From positions 434,001 through 498,000 of the forward strand of contig CAVOWP010000031.1 of assembly GCA_963700185.1 (NCBI GenBank): DNA of 64,000 nucleotides, written 5' to 3'. The stretch comes from AP-15 sp963700185 (GTDB lineage Bacteria > Pseudomonadota > Alphaproteobacteria > ATCC43930 > CGMCC-115725). Below the pieces are notes generated by a model. The model saw nothing but the letters and a program-made list of their open reading frames with translations. It did not search any database and had not been told where the DNA came from. Position 1 is the first letter of the stretch; each line of letters starts with the position of its first letter. Below are positions 51,245-60,560 of the stretch, piece by piece. Position numbers and translations under genes: made by a program.

Positions 51245-51783
51245 CGACAGCCCTGGAGGTGGTGCTTGCTGCAACTGCCGCCGGTGCGACGCTGGCTGTT
51301 AACGGCGACAGACTGAGTGTCACCGCGCCGTGCCCATTACCTGCTGAACTCGTTGACGAGCTTCGGCGCTCGAAGACCGACATCCTTCGCCTGCTCTCGA
51401 CAGACCGAGTTGACGATGATCAGCAGGTGCCTGCGGATGATACGGAATGGTGGCTCGACCTGTTCAATGAGCGAGCCGTTCATCGCGAGTTTGACGGCGG
51501 CTATTCAAGGGCAGAGGCGGAGCGGCTCGCCTTTGGCGAAATGCTTCTCGAATGGCACCGTCGGTATGGCGCCCGCCCAGATCCGCATCGGTGTGCTGGC
51601 TGCGATGACGAACTGCCGAGCAAGGGCGACCTCACCCTGTGTGACGGCGCCGTCGTGCATTTCGATGCCGTCCGCGGCGTCGATTGCATCATCAGCTACG
51701 GACAGAAATGGCGCGGAGCTGCGGTCGCCGCGCTGAACGCGATCGGGATCTGTCCGCCGAAAAGTTTCGACCCGCTGCTGTAA
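51241..51783 (+). CDS. TubC-like docking domain plus zinc-ribbon-like protein
   Basis: 180 residues. Residues 1-55 (EVVLAATAAGATLAVNGDRL; LPAELVDELRRSKTDILRLL) resemble the TubC N-terminal docking domain found next to primases on mobile elements. Residues 118-160 hold CAGCDDELPSKGDLTLCDGA with a further Cys, perhaps a metal site. Role unknown; coupled to the ATPase gene. Confidence 0.65.
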   Translation: MTTALEVVLAATAAGATLAVNGDRLSVTAPCPLPAELVDELRRSKTDILRLLSTDRVDDDQQVPADDTEWWLDLFNERAVHREFDGGYSRAEAERLAFGEMLLEWHRRYGARPDPHRCAGCDDELPSKGDLTLCDGAVVHFDAVRGVDCIISYGQKWRGAAVAALNAIGICPPKSFDPLL

Positions 51784-51909
51784 CGCCAACCCATTTCTCC
51801 TGTCGCACTGACGGTCTATGCCGCTGCTCCCCCCGCCTGGAACAGCTCTATGCAATGCCGATGATGCGCACGCCGCGCGGCACTAGCTCTTGAAAGGCAC
51901 TTCATCACC

Positions 51910-53481
51910 ATGACGACCTTCAACCGGGCACCATCCAACATCGCCGCTGGGCTGTGCTTGAATGGTGCGCTCATGACCCGCTCACTTCTTCTGGATCTCG
52001 TCCGCGTTGACGGCGGCACGCAGGTCCGCTTTGGATTGAGCCCCTTGACGGTCAGCGAGTATGCCGAGGCACTACCCGCTGGCGCGAAGTTCCCGCCGAT
52101 CGTCGTCTTCTTCGATGGGTCTGAGTATTGGCTTGCCGACGGCTTTCACAGGCTGGAAGCCCACCGCCAGGCCGGATTGCAGCAGATCGACGCCGATGTC
52201 CACGATGGCTCGCGCCGCGATGCGATGCTGTACGCCGCCGCCGCTAACGCCGAGCACGGACTGCGCCGCACCGCCGAGGACAAGAAGCGTGCGGTGCTGA
52301 TTTTGCTGCGCGATCCTGAATGGCGGCAATGGTCGGATCGGGAGATCGCCGGTCGAGTAAAGGTCGACCATAAGACGGTCGCAAAATATCGCCGCAAACT
52401 CAACGGGGAAATCCCCGTCCAGAATGAGCGCCGGTTCACGACTCGCCACGGCACCGAGGCGAGGCGCACAGTGGCGCCAAACGGTGCCAGCGTGGAGCCT
52501 GGCAACGAAAACGAAGACCCGGCAACGAACACCGACGAGGCTCAGCGCGGAGCCGAAGTCATCTGCGGCGCTCCAGATCTTCCCCCGGTCAGCAGCGCAT
52601 CGTCGACGCCGCGGGACCACCGGGAAGCGGCGCCGAAAAGGCACCATGCTCCCGTAAATGAGGCGGTGGTACCCGACAGACTGTCGGCAGAGCAGCGGGC
52701 TCTTGCGTTCGACGCCATGGCTGATCAATGGGGCACACCTCCGATCGAAGAGCTGGCGGCGGAAGACAATGACGATGACGGTCCGCCGCCGCATGACCAA
52801 TCCGTCAATCTTGCCGATGATCGACCCGAGGGACCGATCGAGGCGCAGCGGACGCGTAACTCGGGTATCACGGTGGGCGGGGTTGCCAATGGTGAGATCG
52901 AGGGCAGCGAGACCGCTGGCGCCGCCATCGATGACGGTAATGATGCTGCCGCCCTCGACGGCGCTGACGGCAAACAAGGCCGCACCGACGCTATGACCGA
53001 GCCCGACGGCATGGCAACCGAGGGGGAGGCGAAGCCGCCGGAAACACCAGACCCCGAGAAGCGCGAGGATATCGGGCAAGAGGTGGCTCAGGTGTGTCGG
53101 CATGGCCCAAAGAAAGTCGCCACGCCAGTTGAACTTCAGATCTATCCGGTCGCCGACCCGTATAGCAATATAGCGCCGCTATGGGTGCGCGGCGCGCTCC
53201 AGTCCATCGGCCCGTTAACCCAAGAGCTATCCACGCTGGAGTGTATCCCGAACTGCAATCGGATCACTGAGCTGGTTCTCCAACTAATTGATGCTCTCGC
53301 CCCGGTATGCCTTGAGAACCCGATCCCGGAAGAGAAGCGAGGGAAAATCGTGAGCCTTCTGCGGTACTGCGGCTACCAGAATTTTGCGGATCAGCTTTTG
53401 CATCATTGGGCGGAGGCGGACGCGGCCATTGCCCAGGCGCAGACGGAGATGCTTTGCCAAGAATTATCGCCCAGCGGTTAG
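51910..53481 (+). CDS. ParB N-terminal domain protein
   Basis: 523 residues from ATG 51910; ATG 51973 is also possible. PPIVVFFDGSEYWLADGFHR then LEAHRQAGLQQIDADVHDGS is the ParB/Srx nuclease or CTPase-type fold, and DREIAGRVKVDHKTVAKYRR a helix-turn-helix. Residues about 190-390 are acidic and disordered. The last 120 residues (YPVADPYSNIAPLWVRGALQ) are a separate unrecognised domain. Likely a regulatory or partition factor of the element; no ParA is nearby. Confidence 0.75.
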   Translation: MTTFNRAPSNIAAGLCLNGALMTRSLLLDLVRVDGGTQVRFGLSPLTVSEYAEALPAGAKFPPIVVFFDGSEYWLADGFHRLEAHRQAGLQQIDADVHDGSRRDAMLYAAAANAEHGLRRTAEDKKRAVLILLRDPEWRQWSDREIAGRVKVDHKTVAKYRRKLNGEIPVQNERRFTTRHGTEARRTVAPNGASVEPGNENEDPATNTDEAQRGAEVICGAPDLPPVSSASSTPRDHREAAPKRHHAPVNEAVVPDRLSAEQRALAFDAMADQWGTPPIEELAAEDNDDDGPPPHDQSVNLADDRPEGPIEAQRTRNSGITVGGVANGEIEGSETAGAAIDDGNDAAALDGADGKQGRTDAMTEPDGMATEGEAKPPETPDPEKREDIGQEVAQVCRHGPKKVATPVELQIYPVADPYSNIAPLWVRGALQSIGPLTQELSTLECIPNCNRITELVLQLIDALAPVCLENPIPEEKRGKIVSLLRYCGYQNFADQLLHHWAEADAAIAQAQTEMLCQELSPSG

Positions 53482-53490
53482 CGAGCCGAT

Positions 53491-53950
53491 CTATTGAATA
53501 TGATGATCTTCGCCGCGCACCTGCTCGCACAGTTGGCGCGCGGCTCGACCGTGCTCCACGAATACGAGTTTTCCGCCGGGCTTGAGAACGCGCCGCATCT
53601 CGACCAGCGCGGCGACCGGATTTGGGATCGAGTACAAGCTCCAGGTCGTCGCGATAGTATCGAAGACCGCGTTGGCGAACGGGATTTGTTTCGCCGAACC
53701 TCTAACCAGCGACACCGGGACCGGCACATCCGGGGTCCTGTTCCTCGCCAATCGGAGTAGCTCCGCCGGGGGATCGATTTGCGCAAATGTGGTCGACCGC
53801 CGACCCGTAGAGCGGCAGGTTCAGGCCCCAATCTCCAACACGAGACCGCTTGCCGCCCCAATTGTTCTTCGGTGATATGCGTCCAGGCGATCGGCCCCAA
53901 TGCCAAATCAATCAGACGCGGCAAAATCCAGCGCTGATAGAACCCATTGC
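53491..53950 (-). pseudogene. Decayed UbiE-like methyltransferase
   Basis: Frames in order read FYQRWILPRLIDLALGPIAW, GLNLPLYGSAVDHICA, then ARNRTPDVPVPVSLVRGSAK with IPFANAVFDTIATTWSLYSI and LKPGGKLVFVEHGRA. These are the N-terminus, motif I region and post-motifs of one methyltransferase separated by several frameshifts. The remainder up to 54235 contains no supported gene. Confidence 0.65.
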
Positions 53951-54250
53951 GCGGTCCTCGGTGAGATTAAAGGCGCCGTCGGCCTTGCGTATCTCCTCGG
54001 CTCATTGTCGGCTTCCTTTCGGTCGGGACAACAGGCATGCCGCTGGAGATGTCGGGTGAGGTCCAACTCGATGCTTCACCCGCAAAACCGCATCGGCGAA
54101 CGGACGGGAGAATGAGCCCTTCTTCCGAGGTGCCGACACGCGGCGCGCGTCTACCGTTGCGCAAGACGCCCGAACCGGCGATCCTGAGCCCTACAACCAC
54201 CGGGAAGCCGGGGAATATCGGTTCAAAGAGCCAAAATGGGAGGAGTAGCC

Positions 54251-55687
54251 ATGTGCACCGAGCAGAGCAACGCGAATCAACCTGCATCTGCACCGCTATC
54301 CGGTGACGGGAATTGGCCTTCATTGGGGGGCCGTTTGACTAGGCGGAGGAAAGCCAAGAGAATCATCCATCCCGGCATGGCGATAAGCCTCGCCGCGCTG
54401 ACAATTGCGGGTAGTGCCTTGGCCACACCGGCCGAGACCGTGCTTTACAATTTCACTGGTGTGGCCGGCGACGGCGCGCACCCCCAAGCCACCCTCATCG
54501 CCGATGAGAGCGGCGCTCTCTACGGTACAACGGCATCCGGTGGGAATCATGTTCGAGGTACAGTTTTCAAGCTGACGCCGCCTGGTCGGGGCCAGATGGT
54601 TTGGACAGAGACGGTGCTATATACTTTTACTGGCGGCAGCGACGGTGGCCAGCCTGCCGCTTCTCTGATCGCGGATGAGAGCGGCGCCCTCTATGGCACC
54701 ACGGTCCTGGGTGGAAATAGCGCCTGTTCCGGACTTGGGTGCGGCACGGTTTTCAAGCTGACGCCGCCCGCCGAGGGCCAGACAGTTTGGACCGAGACCG
54801 TGCTCTACCGCTTCAATGGCGGGAGCGATGGTAACTTCCCTGGAGCTAGCCTGATCGCCGATGAGAGGGGCGCGCTCTACGGCACAACGAGTTCCGGTGG
54901 GGTAGCAACTTGTCCCGGCTCTGTGTGCGGCACGGTTTTCAAGCTGACGCCGCCCGCCGAGGGCCAGACGGCTTGGACCGAGACCGTGCTCTACCGCTTC
55001 AAAGGAGGCAGCGACGGTGCCGACGCCAGCGCTTCTCTTATCGCCGATGACAGCGGCGCGCTCTATGGCACAACGTTTCTCGGCGGGAGTAGCAATTGTT
55101 CCGGGTTCGGCTGCGGCACGGTGTTCAAGCTCTCGCCGCCAACCGAGGCAGAGGCGTCTTGGATCGAGACCGTGCTCTACAGTTTCAAAAGCGGCAACGA
55201 TGGTGCCGGCCCGTCGGCGTCCCTGATCGCCGACGACAGAGGCGGGCTCTATGGCACCACGTTAGGCGGCGGGGTGGGAGTGAGTGCCCTGTGTCTTCAG
55301 AGCAATGTCCTGTTTACCGAGTGCGGCACGGTTTTCAAGCTGAAACCGACCGCCGGCCGGCCGACCGCTTGGACCGAGACTGTGCTCTACCGCTTCACTG
55401 GTGGCAGTGACGGTAGCAACCCCGTGGCTAGCCTAACGCCCCCGGTTCGCGCAAAGGAAGGCAAGGAAGAAGCAGGCGAAAACAGGCTGGAAAGCCAGGA
55501 AGACGGCGCAAAAGGAGTGCTCTACGGCACGACAAATGCGGGTGGGACCAGCTGTCCCTTCAGTCCGGGAACGTGCGGGACAGTTTTCGAGCTGGCGCTT
55601 TGTCCTCAGCCGAAAACTCGGGACCGGCACAAGGATGTAAGAGATGACGATCGCGGCGGATGTCCTGTTTTCGAAGCGAGAGAGTGA
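54251..55687 (+). CDS. Gloeo/Verruco-type repeat exported protein
   Basis: 478 residues from ATG 54251 (GGAGGAG upstream). After a signal-like segment (GMAISLAALTIAGSALA) come six imperfect repeats of about 50 residues with the pattern ETVLYRFTGGSDG..P.ASLIADESGALYGTT..GG...CGTVFKL, matching the choice-of-anchor TIGR03803 repeat, a beta-propeller-like structure. The last repeat is interrupted by a charged insertion (RAKEGKEEAGENRLESQEDG). Surface or secreted role presumed. Confidence 0.8.
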   Translation: MCTEQSNANQPASAPLSGDGNWPSLGGRLTRRRKAKRIIHPGMAISLAALTIAGSALATPAETVLYNFTGVAGDGAHPQATLIADESGALYGTTASGGNHVRGTVFKLTPPGRGQMVWTETVLYTFTGGSDGGQPAASLIADESGALYGTTVLGGNSACSGLGCGTVFKLTPPAEGQTVWTETVLYRFNGGSDGNFPGASLIADERGALYGTTSSGGVATCPGSVCGTVFKLTPPAEGQTAWTETVLYRFKGGSDGADASASLIADDSGALYGTTFLGGSSNCSGFGCGTVFKLSPPTEAEASWIETVLYSFKSGNDGAGPSASLIADDRGGLYGTTLGGGVGVSALCLQSNVLFTECGTVFKLKPTAGRPTAWTETVLYRFTGGSDGSNPVASLTPPVRAKEGKEEAGENRLESQEDGAKGVLYGTTNAGGTSCPFSPGTCGTVFELALCPQPKTRDRHKDVRDDDRGGCPVFEARE

Positions 55688-55750
55688 TTGTTGATGACGC
55701 TCAAAAGTTGTATCAGGTTCGGACAACGCTCCTTGCGGGGAGCCTGCGGG

Positions 55751-55864
55751 TTCCGGGGGAAGTCGCCCGCGAATCCGCGGTGATCTCACCCGCCATTCCG
55801 ATTTAATCTCGCCCGGCGTTCCGAGATGATTTCGCCCGCCATTCCGGGATGATGTCGCCCGATT
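55751..55864. repeat. Five ~23-bp tandem repeats, probable IS21-type end
   Basis: Units begin TTCCG and end TCGCCCGCCA: for example TTCCGAGATGATTTCGCCCG and TTCCGGGATGATGTCGCCCG. Serial degenerate repeats are typical of IS21-family termini. On the minus strand just beyond, AKAKGAVAKRASRDAA and a stop (55865-55912) look like the end of a transposase gene. The rest of the IS is absent. 55688-56096 otherwise has no gene. Confidence 0.55.
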
Positions 55865-56096
55865 AAGCGGCGTCTCTGCTGGCCCGCTTAGCGACCGCTC
55901 CTTTGGCTTTTGCCGCGGGAGGGGACGGATGCCAGTTGAAGCAATGGTTGTAGGCGATGGCGGTGCCCAAGATTTTTGGGGATCACGTCAAATGGCGGTT
56001 CCTGTTCGTGCGCCGAGGCGGCTAACATCGCTGCTCGCGACGCGACTGGTCGCCCGAAGCCACGTGTCAGGATCGATCGGTGGAAATGCGGGGATC

Positions 56097-56279
56097 ATGG
56101 ACCAGGCGACAATAGAACTGCTGGCGAGACGGGCCGGGCTGGATAAGGCATTGGAGGAATTCCCCGAAGACGTCGCCGCCGCTGCCAAGCTGGCGAGCAA
56201 CTCGGTGTCGAGGATGAAGGCGCCGACCGATCCGCGCGCCGAACCTTGGCCGCCGATGCGCGTCGGGACCGGACTATGA
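56097..56279 (+). CDS. Small AtzG-like subunit gene upstream of amidase
   Basis: 60 residues: MDQATIELLARRAGLDKALE followed by EFPEDVAAAAKLASNSVSRM and EPWPPMRV. It overlaps the amidase start by ATGA (56276-56279). Short helical proteins in this position (AtzG type) form complexes with GatA-like amidases; similarity here is by context and general sequence only. Confidence 0.5.
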   Translation: MDQATIELLARRAGLDKALEEFPEDVAAAAKLASNSVSRMKAPTDPRAEPWPPMRVGTGL

Positions 56280-57429
56280 ACGACCTGCACTGGATGACCC
56301 TCGTCGAGGCGGCAGAAACCATCGCCGCTCGGAAACTCTCACCGGTCGAGCTGATGTCGGCGCTGCAGGAGCGGATCGGCCGGCTTGATCCGAAACTGAA
56401 TGTTTCATCCGCCTGGACGCCGAGGCCGCGATGGAAGAGGCAAGGGCTGCGGAAGCCGAGATCGTTTCGGGCCGCCTGCGCGGACCCTTGCATGGCGTGC
56501 CAGTCGGCATCAAAGACATCATCGATGTTGCGGGTCTACCCACGAGCGACACAGGCGGCAGCGTGCGTAACCCGGCCAGCGCCTGCGGCATCGTCGGGCT
56601 GAAGCCGACTTACGGCCTGATTTCGCGTCGTGGCGTTTTCCCGCTCTCCTTCACGCTCGACCACGTCGGACCGCTGACGCGCACCGTTGCCGACAACGCG
56701 CTGATGCTCGACGTCATCGCCGGACACGATCCGCTCGATCCCGGTAGCGCTGCAGCGCCCGCCCGGCATCATGCGTCCGGGCTGGAACGCGGGATACGCG
56801 GGTGGCGTATCGGGTTCGTCCGACATTTTCACGAGACCGACATGCCGGCTGACCCCGAGGTGAAGGCCGCGCTGGAGCAGGTCGTCGGCACCCTGCAGAC
56901 GCTCGGCGCCGAGATCCGCGATGTTCGCCTGCCGTCGCTCGAAGAGTTCGCGGCCGTCAATCGGGTCATCCTGCAGAGCGAGGCGTGGGCAATTCACGGC
57001 CCTTGGCTGCGGCAGCGACCCGGCGACTACGGCCAATTGGCCCGGCGACGCCTGATGGCGGGTGCGTTCATGAGTGCAGGCGATTATGTGCATGCCTCGC
57101 GCCGGCGCCTCGCGATGATTGCAGCTGTTGAGGATGTGTTACGCCAGGTTGATGTGCTGCTCTGTGCCAGCGCCATGGACCCGCCAAGCCGCATCGACGA
57201 GGCAAAGGAGGTCGAGCGCACCTATCCGAGGCAGGTCCGCACGCCTTTCAACGTCACCGGGCATCCCGCGCTTGCGATGATGGCCGGAATTTCGTCGAGC
57301 GGTTTGCCACTATCCGTGCAATTCGTCGGCCGCAACTTCGCCGAGGCGACCCTCTTTCAGATCGCGCGCGAATGGGAACGTGCGGCCGGTACCGACAAAA
57401 AGCATCCACCCATCGTATCCGCTGGGTAA
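56276..57429 (+). pseudogene. Amidase signature enzyme, frameshifted and internally deleted
   Basis: MNDLHWMTLVEAAETIAARK begins the N-terminus; a one-base loss near 56403 shifts to FIRLDAEAAMEEARAAEAEI, then PLHGVPVGIKDIIDVAGLPT with the catalytic Lys. The sequence jumps from LPTS straight to DTGGSVRNPASACGIVGLKP; about 70 residues, including the Gly/Ser-rich GGSSSGSGAAVA segment with the cis-Ser, are missing. The C-terminus to 57429 is intact. Cannot be an active amidase. Confidence 0.8.
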
Positions 57430-57455
57430 TGGGTGCATCCGCAGGGGGAAGGGAC

Positions 57456-57647
57456 ATGGACATGCGTTCTGTCGCCATGATGTTCGCCGGCCCCATAATG
57501 GGCGTCGCAGCGATTGCCAGGTTGGCGGGGTGCACGCCGACCACAACGCAGAGGTACGCGTGCCCGGCGGGAGTGCCCTGGGTTCCTGACGACTACGCGA
57601 ACGGCAAGTGGGTCCCCGGCCACTGCCTGGGCCAACCGGCGCAATAA
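57456..57647 (+). CDS. Small lipoprotein with WVPGH motif
   Basis: 63 residues (ATG 57456 or 57462, AAGGGA upstream). Signal ends in RLAGCTP, a lipobox-like site. The mature part has CPAGVPWVPDDYANGKWVPG and a second Cys. Such short WxPGH proteins are common in Rhizobiales envelopes; function unknown. Confidence 0.55.
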   Translation: MDMRSVAMMFAGPIMGVAAIARLAGCTPTTTQRYACPAGVPWVPDDYANGKWVPGHCLGQPAQ

Positions 57648-57669
57648 AGCGCAATAAAGCGCAATAAAG
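57640..57669. repeat. Three tandem GCGCAATAAA units
   Basis: The 10-base unit GCGCAATAAA occurs three times head to tail at the end of the small lipoprotein gene, supplying its TAA stop. Simple slippage product. Confidence 0.8.
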
Positions 57670-57719
57670 TATCCGGGCTCTATTTCTGGGGCGATCGATT
57701 GACGGCCAGTGTTAACCAT

Positions 57720-57971
57720 ATGTCAAACTCGATCTCAATTTCAAACAAGAGCCGAGCGGCAGACGCCAGTGAGCAGTTACCCATCCTCAAAACTCCACGA
57801 CCTCGCCGAACCGCGCAGCCGTCATACCGGACAATCTCGATCAGAACCCACCGCCGCAGCCAAACACTGACGACGGGAGCGGGGCTGCTGTTGACCCTGT
57901 TTTTCTCGCTCGGGCTCTGGGCTGCGATCTGGCAGGCCGTCTCGTCACTGGCTGCGGTGTGGTTACGGTAA
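57720..57971 (+). CDS. Small single-TM protein
   Basis: 83 residues from ATG 57720. A basic N-terminal half (RTHRRSQTLTTGAG) is followed by one TM helix (LLLTLFFSLGLWAAIWQAVS). No domain. Confidence 0.5.
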   Translation: MSNSISISNKSRAADASEQLPILKTPRPRRTAQPSYRTISIRTHRRSQTLTTGAGLLLTLFFSLGLWAAIWQAVSSLAAVWLR

Positions 57972-58038
57972 GGCAACCAGTTGCGAGCGAGGGCCTAGCG
58001 GCAAGACGCCCACTTTCCAGTAAAGACGGGAGGACCCG

Positions 58039-58257
58039 ATGGTGGCGATCTCAAATGAAGCCCTGGAATGGCTGGATCGCGCCGAGCAAGCACGGGAGGT
58101 GGCGGGACAGTTGACCGATCCCGGCGCAAGCCGAGCGGTCTTGCAGGTTGCGGATACCTTCGAGCGGCTCGCCCGAGCTGCCGTTGCGCGAGCTGCGGCG
58201 CGGAAAAGGAAATTGCCAACCAAAAGCGAGGACAGGACCCGTCAGGTGAATTCTTGA
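58039..58257 (+). CDS. Small helical hypothetical protein
   Basis: 72 residues, GGGAGGA before the start. ALEWLDRAEQAREVAGQLTD and AVLQVADTFERLARAAV fit the short helical WRxRAEEAR-type protein frequent in Bradyrhizobium relatives. Function unknown. Confidence 0.6.
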   Translation: MVAISNEALEWLDRAEQAREVAGQLTDPGASRAVLQVADTFERLARAAVARAAARKRKLPTKSEDRTRQVNS

Positions 58258-58329
58258 CCGGGCTATTTCAGGTTTTGTCAATAACCTCGCCCGCACACTG
58301 CCTCGTTGTCCCCCAACACAGAGGCTAAA

Positions 58330-58599
58330 ATGCGAGTGATTATCCCAACCCTGATGGGTTTGATAGCATTGGCCGCCACCTGAGTGCAGGCGGCCCCCGT
58401 CCCAACTAACCCGCAGCACCACCCGAGATGGCACGAGACCCCGGCGCAGAACGTCCGCAAGAGCCAGCACTACGATCATCTTGTTGCCACCAACAGCAGC
58501 TATCGCGCCTCCCGGATGAGGAAGGAGTGCGGGCCGATCAGAGACGTCGAATTGCGCGCGATCTGTGTCGGCTCATTCAATGAATCTGAGCCTCGGTAG
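58330..58599 (+). pseudogene. Small exported protein with TGA inside the signal peptide
   Basis: MRVIIPTLMGLIALAAT is followed by TGA (58381-58383), then VQAAPVPTNPQHHPRWHETP and RASRMRKECGPIRDVELRAI to TAG. The whole would be a normal signal peptide with mature domain. A restart at GTG 58384 would lack the signal. Confidence 0.55.
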
Positions 58600-58722
58600 C
58601 TGACGCCCTTTGGGCAATAGCAATACCCAAACGTGATTGGGAGCGGGGCACTCTACCGAGCCACCACCCCCAATTGCTACGGAAGAAGCCCTGGCTGATT
58701 GCTGGGGCTTTCAGCCGATCGG

Positions 58723-59097
58723 CTACGGATTACCCCACCCGCCCGTCGGGCCTCGCCAATCCGGGAAGGGATCATCAAAGATCGCGCTGCCGGGAACCCA
58801 GATATAGTAGTTGGGAACCCCTGGCCCGCCATACGGACTCCACCCGCCATAGTAACGGTTCGGCCCCCAATGAGCCCGACCCCCTCCGTCATTCCATTGG
58901 TGGGTGCGACCGGCCGTTGGCTGGGCGTCGACAACCCCCAAGTGCCTGCTCGAACCCCCGCCGTCCCATGCCAACACGATAGCAGGCGCCGGCCCCGCAT
59001 TGGCTGGCCCCGTAACCGACCCCGGCGCGTCGGCGTGCCCGGCGACCGGCACGATTAGCGCGAGTACCGCCGCCAACGACAGTTCGAGAATGCGCAT
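58723..59097 (-). CDS. Small exported protein ending GPTGGWGNP
   Basis: 124 residues. Signal MRILELSLAAVLALIVPVAG then low-complexity Gly/Trp/Tyr-rich sequence, with VPNYYIWVPGSAIFDDPFPD near the end. I recognise the WRGPTGGWGNP terminus from rhizobial secreted proteins of unknown role. Confidence 0.6.
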   Translation of the reverse strand: MRILELSLAAVLALIVPVAGHADAPGSVTGPANAGPAPAIVLAWDGGGSSRHLGVVDAQPTAGRTHQWNDGGGRAHWGPNRYYGGWSPYGGPGVPNYYIWVPGSAIFDDPFPDWRGPTGGWGNP

Positions 59098-59419
59098 TTC
59101 GGGTCTCCTGTGATGTAGTGGGCTCTTGCTCCCGCGTCATAACGGTTTACCAGAGGCTTTCCCTCCCGCATGGGGAGCAACGGCGCACCGCGCCGATGGT
59201 TGCGAGACATCGACGACACAATCCGGACGACACCTGTAGCCACCAGATAGGCCGGCCAACGCCCCACCTCGCCCATCGATCAATTCCGAACGCAATAGGT
59301 GACGGTGTACGTAGCTATCCTGACATCGTTCTGCCACGCCGAAAGCCCCGATGGCGGGGGTCAGCTATTTCCCGATATGTTCTCGGACCTGGTGATTTTC
59401 ACGGGCCTTTTGCTGCGAT
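59098..59419. other. Gap without a supported gene
   Basis: Short open frames here have no conserved motif or ribosome site. Nothing else recognised. Confidence 0.4.
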
Positions 59420-59658
59420 ATGTTTCCCAAGGGCGGCCTCCGCAGGGTCTCCTTGATTGTGCCGGAGGCCAACGCTAACGGGTTGCGGCAACTGGCGCGG
59501 GAATTTCGCGCTCGGCACCGGCTGAGAATGTCTGGCGGGGGGTTTGGCGGTGGCTCAGCCCGAGTGCCGAGCCGCTGGTTAATCCAGAGACTGGGGCGCG
59601 GTGTGCGATCCGTGGACGCCGATCGCCTGCAGCCGAGCGTTACCTCTGGACGCTGATC
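59420..59658 (+). pseudogene. Small hypothetical protein, frameshifted
   Basis: MFPKGGLRRVSLIVPEANAN then RQLAREFRARHRL in one frame continues VWRWLSPSAEPLVNPETGAR and CAIRGRRSPAAERYLWTL in another. Together they fit one short protein family of Bradyrhizobium-like genomes. One base shift near 59535. The repeat core recurs weakly about 59746-59775. Confidence 0.45.
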
Positions 59659-59839
59659 GTGACCAGCTATCACCAATTGGCGGTGGGGCGCAGGAATATG
59701 GCTGGACGTCGAGCACAGGCAATGTCCATGCTCGCCGGCCCGCCTCACCATGATTTACCGAGATTTACCCAGCTTAATTCGGCGTCAAAGCCAGGCGCTC
59801 TAGTTTTCTTAATGCCAGGGAGCCTACTGCGAGGATGTC

Positions 59840-59959
59840 ATGAAGGATCTGAAAGCCGATTGGCGGAGATGGACAGGGGTCGGAAGAACCGGCGCCGTGT
59901 TTATCGCGTTGGGGTTGAGCACCATGATCCCGACCCTGCTGCTTCTCGGCGCAAGGTAG
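59840..59959 (+). CDS. Very small single-TM protein
   Basis: 39 residues: MKDLKADWRRWTGVGRTGAV then FIALGLSTMIPTLLLLGAR, a basic head with one TM helix, GAGG upstream of ATG. Conserved-looking but no function known. Confidence 0.45.
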   Translation: MKDLKADWRRWTGVGRTGAVFIALGLSTMIPTLLLLGAR

Positions 59960-60018
59960 TTTCCGGCCAATGTGCCACCTGCAATCGATCACGACGGATC
60001 GTCTGCGAGGATGCTGAC

Positions 60019-60258
60019 ATGAGTATAGTCATCGGACCTGTCTTGAGGCGTACCGACGGGTATGGATTCGACATCTGGACCACCGACAAGGGGGTGACCC
60101 ACGGCTATCCTTACCGGCGGATCGAGGACGCCCATTACGCGCGGAATGCCGAGATTAAGGCATTGGCGCAGAGTCGCCCTGTGGCCACGATGGTCTGCCA
60201 GACCGTCGACGAGTTCATTGCGAAATCCACCGGGTACGAGATGCTCGCCGCTGCCTGA
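60019..60258 (+). CDS. Small hypothetical protein
   Basis: 79 residues, GCGAGG upstream. VLRRTDGYGFDIWTTDKGVT and YPYRRIEDAHYARNAEIKAL look like a small beta-alpha cytosolic protein. No family assigned. 60259-60560 holds nothing further. Confidence 0.5.
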   Translation: MSIVIGPVLRRTDGYGFDIWTTDKGVTHGYPYRRIEDAHYARNAEIKALAQSRPVATMVCQTVDEFIAKSTGYEMLAAA

Positions 60259-60560
60259 CCGCGCTTGCCGGCAGAGCCGCCACACTCTCAGCAGCACTCA
60301 TATCGATGCAACCAGCCGCTGACCCGAACGGTTCTCCTCAACTCGCGCGGCAAGCCGCTGCTGCGTTGAAGGATCAGAGAACCGCGCCGAACTCGCCTTG
60401 TAGATGCTGCCGGGATCGAGAAGCCATTGGCAACTCGGCTGGTCACCGGTGGGTCAATCTCCCCGGCGGGAATCCGCAGCCCGGCTGACCTCTCGATCTC
60501 ATCCTCGGTTATCAGCGGGCGGGAGCCCTGTTAGGCATTCGGTAAGGAGACCTGCAACTC

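Noticed and set aside
57640..57669. Regulatory tandem repeat
   Set aside because: Three copies of a 10-mer overlapping a stop codon are best explained by slippage.
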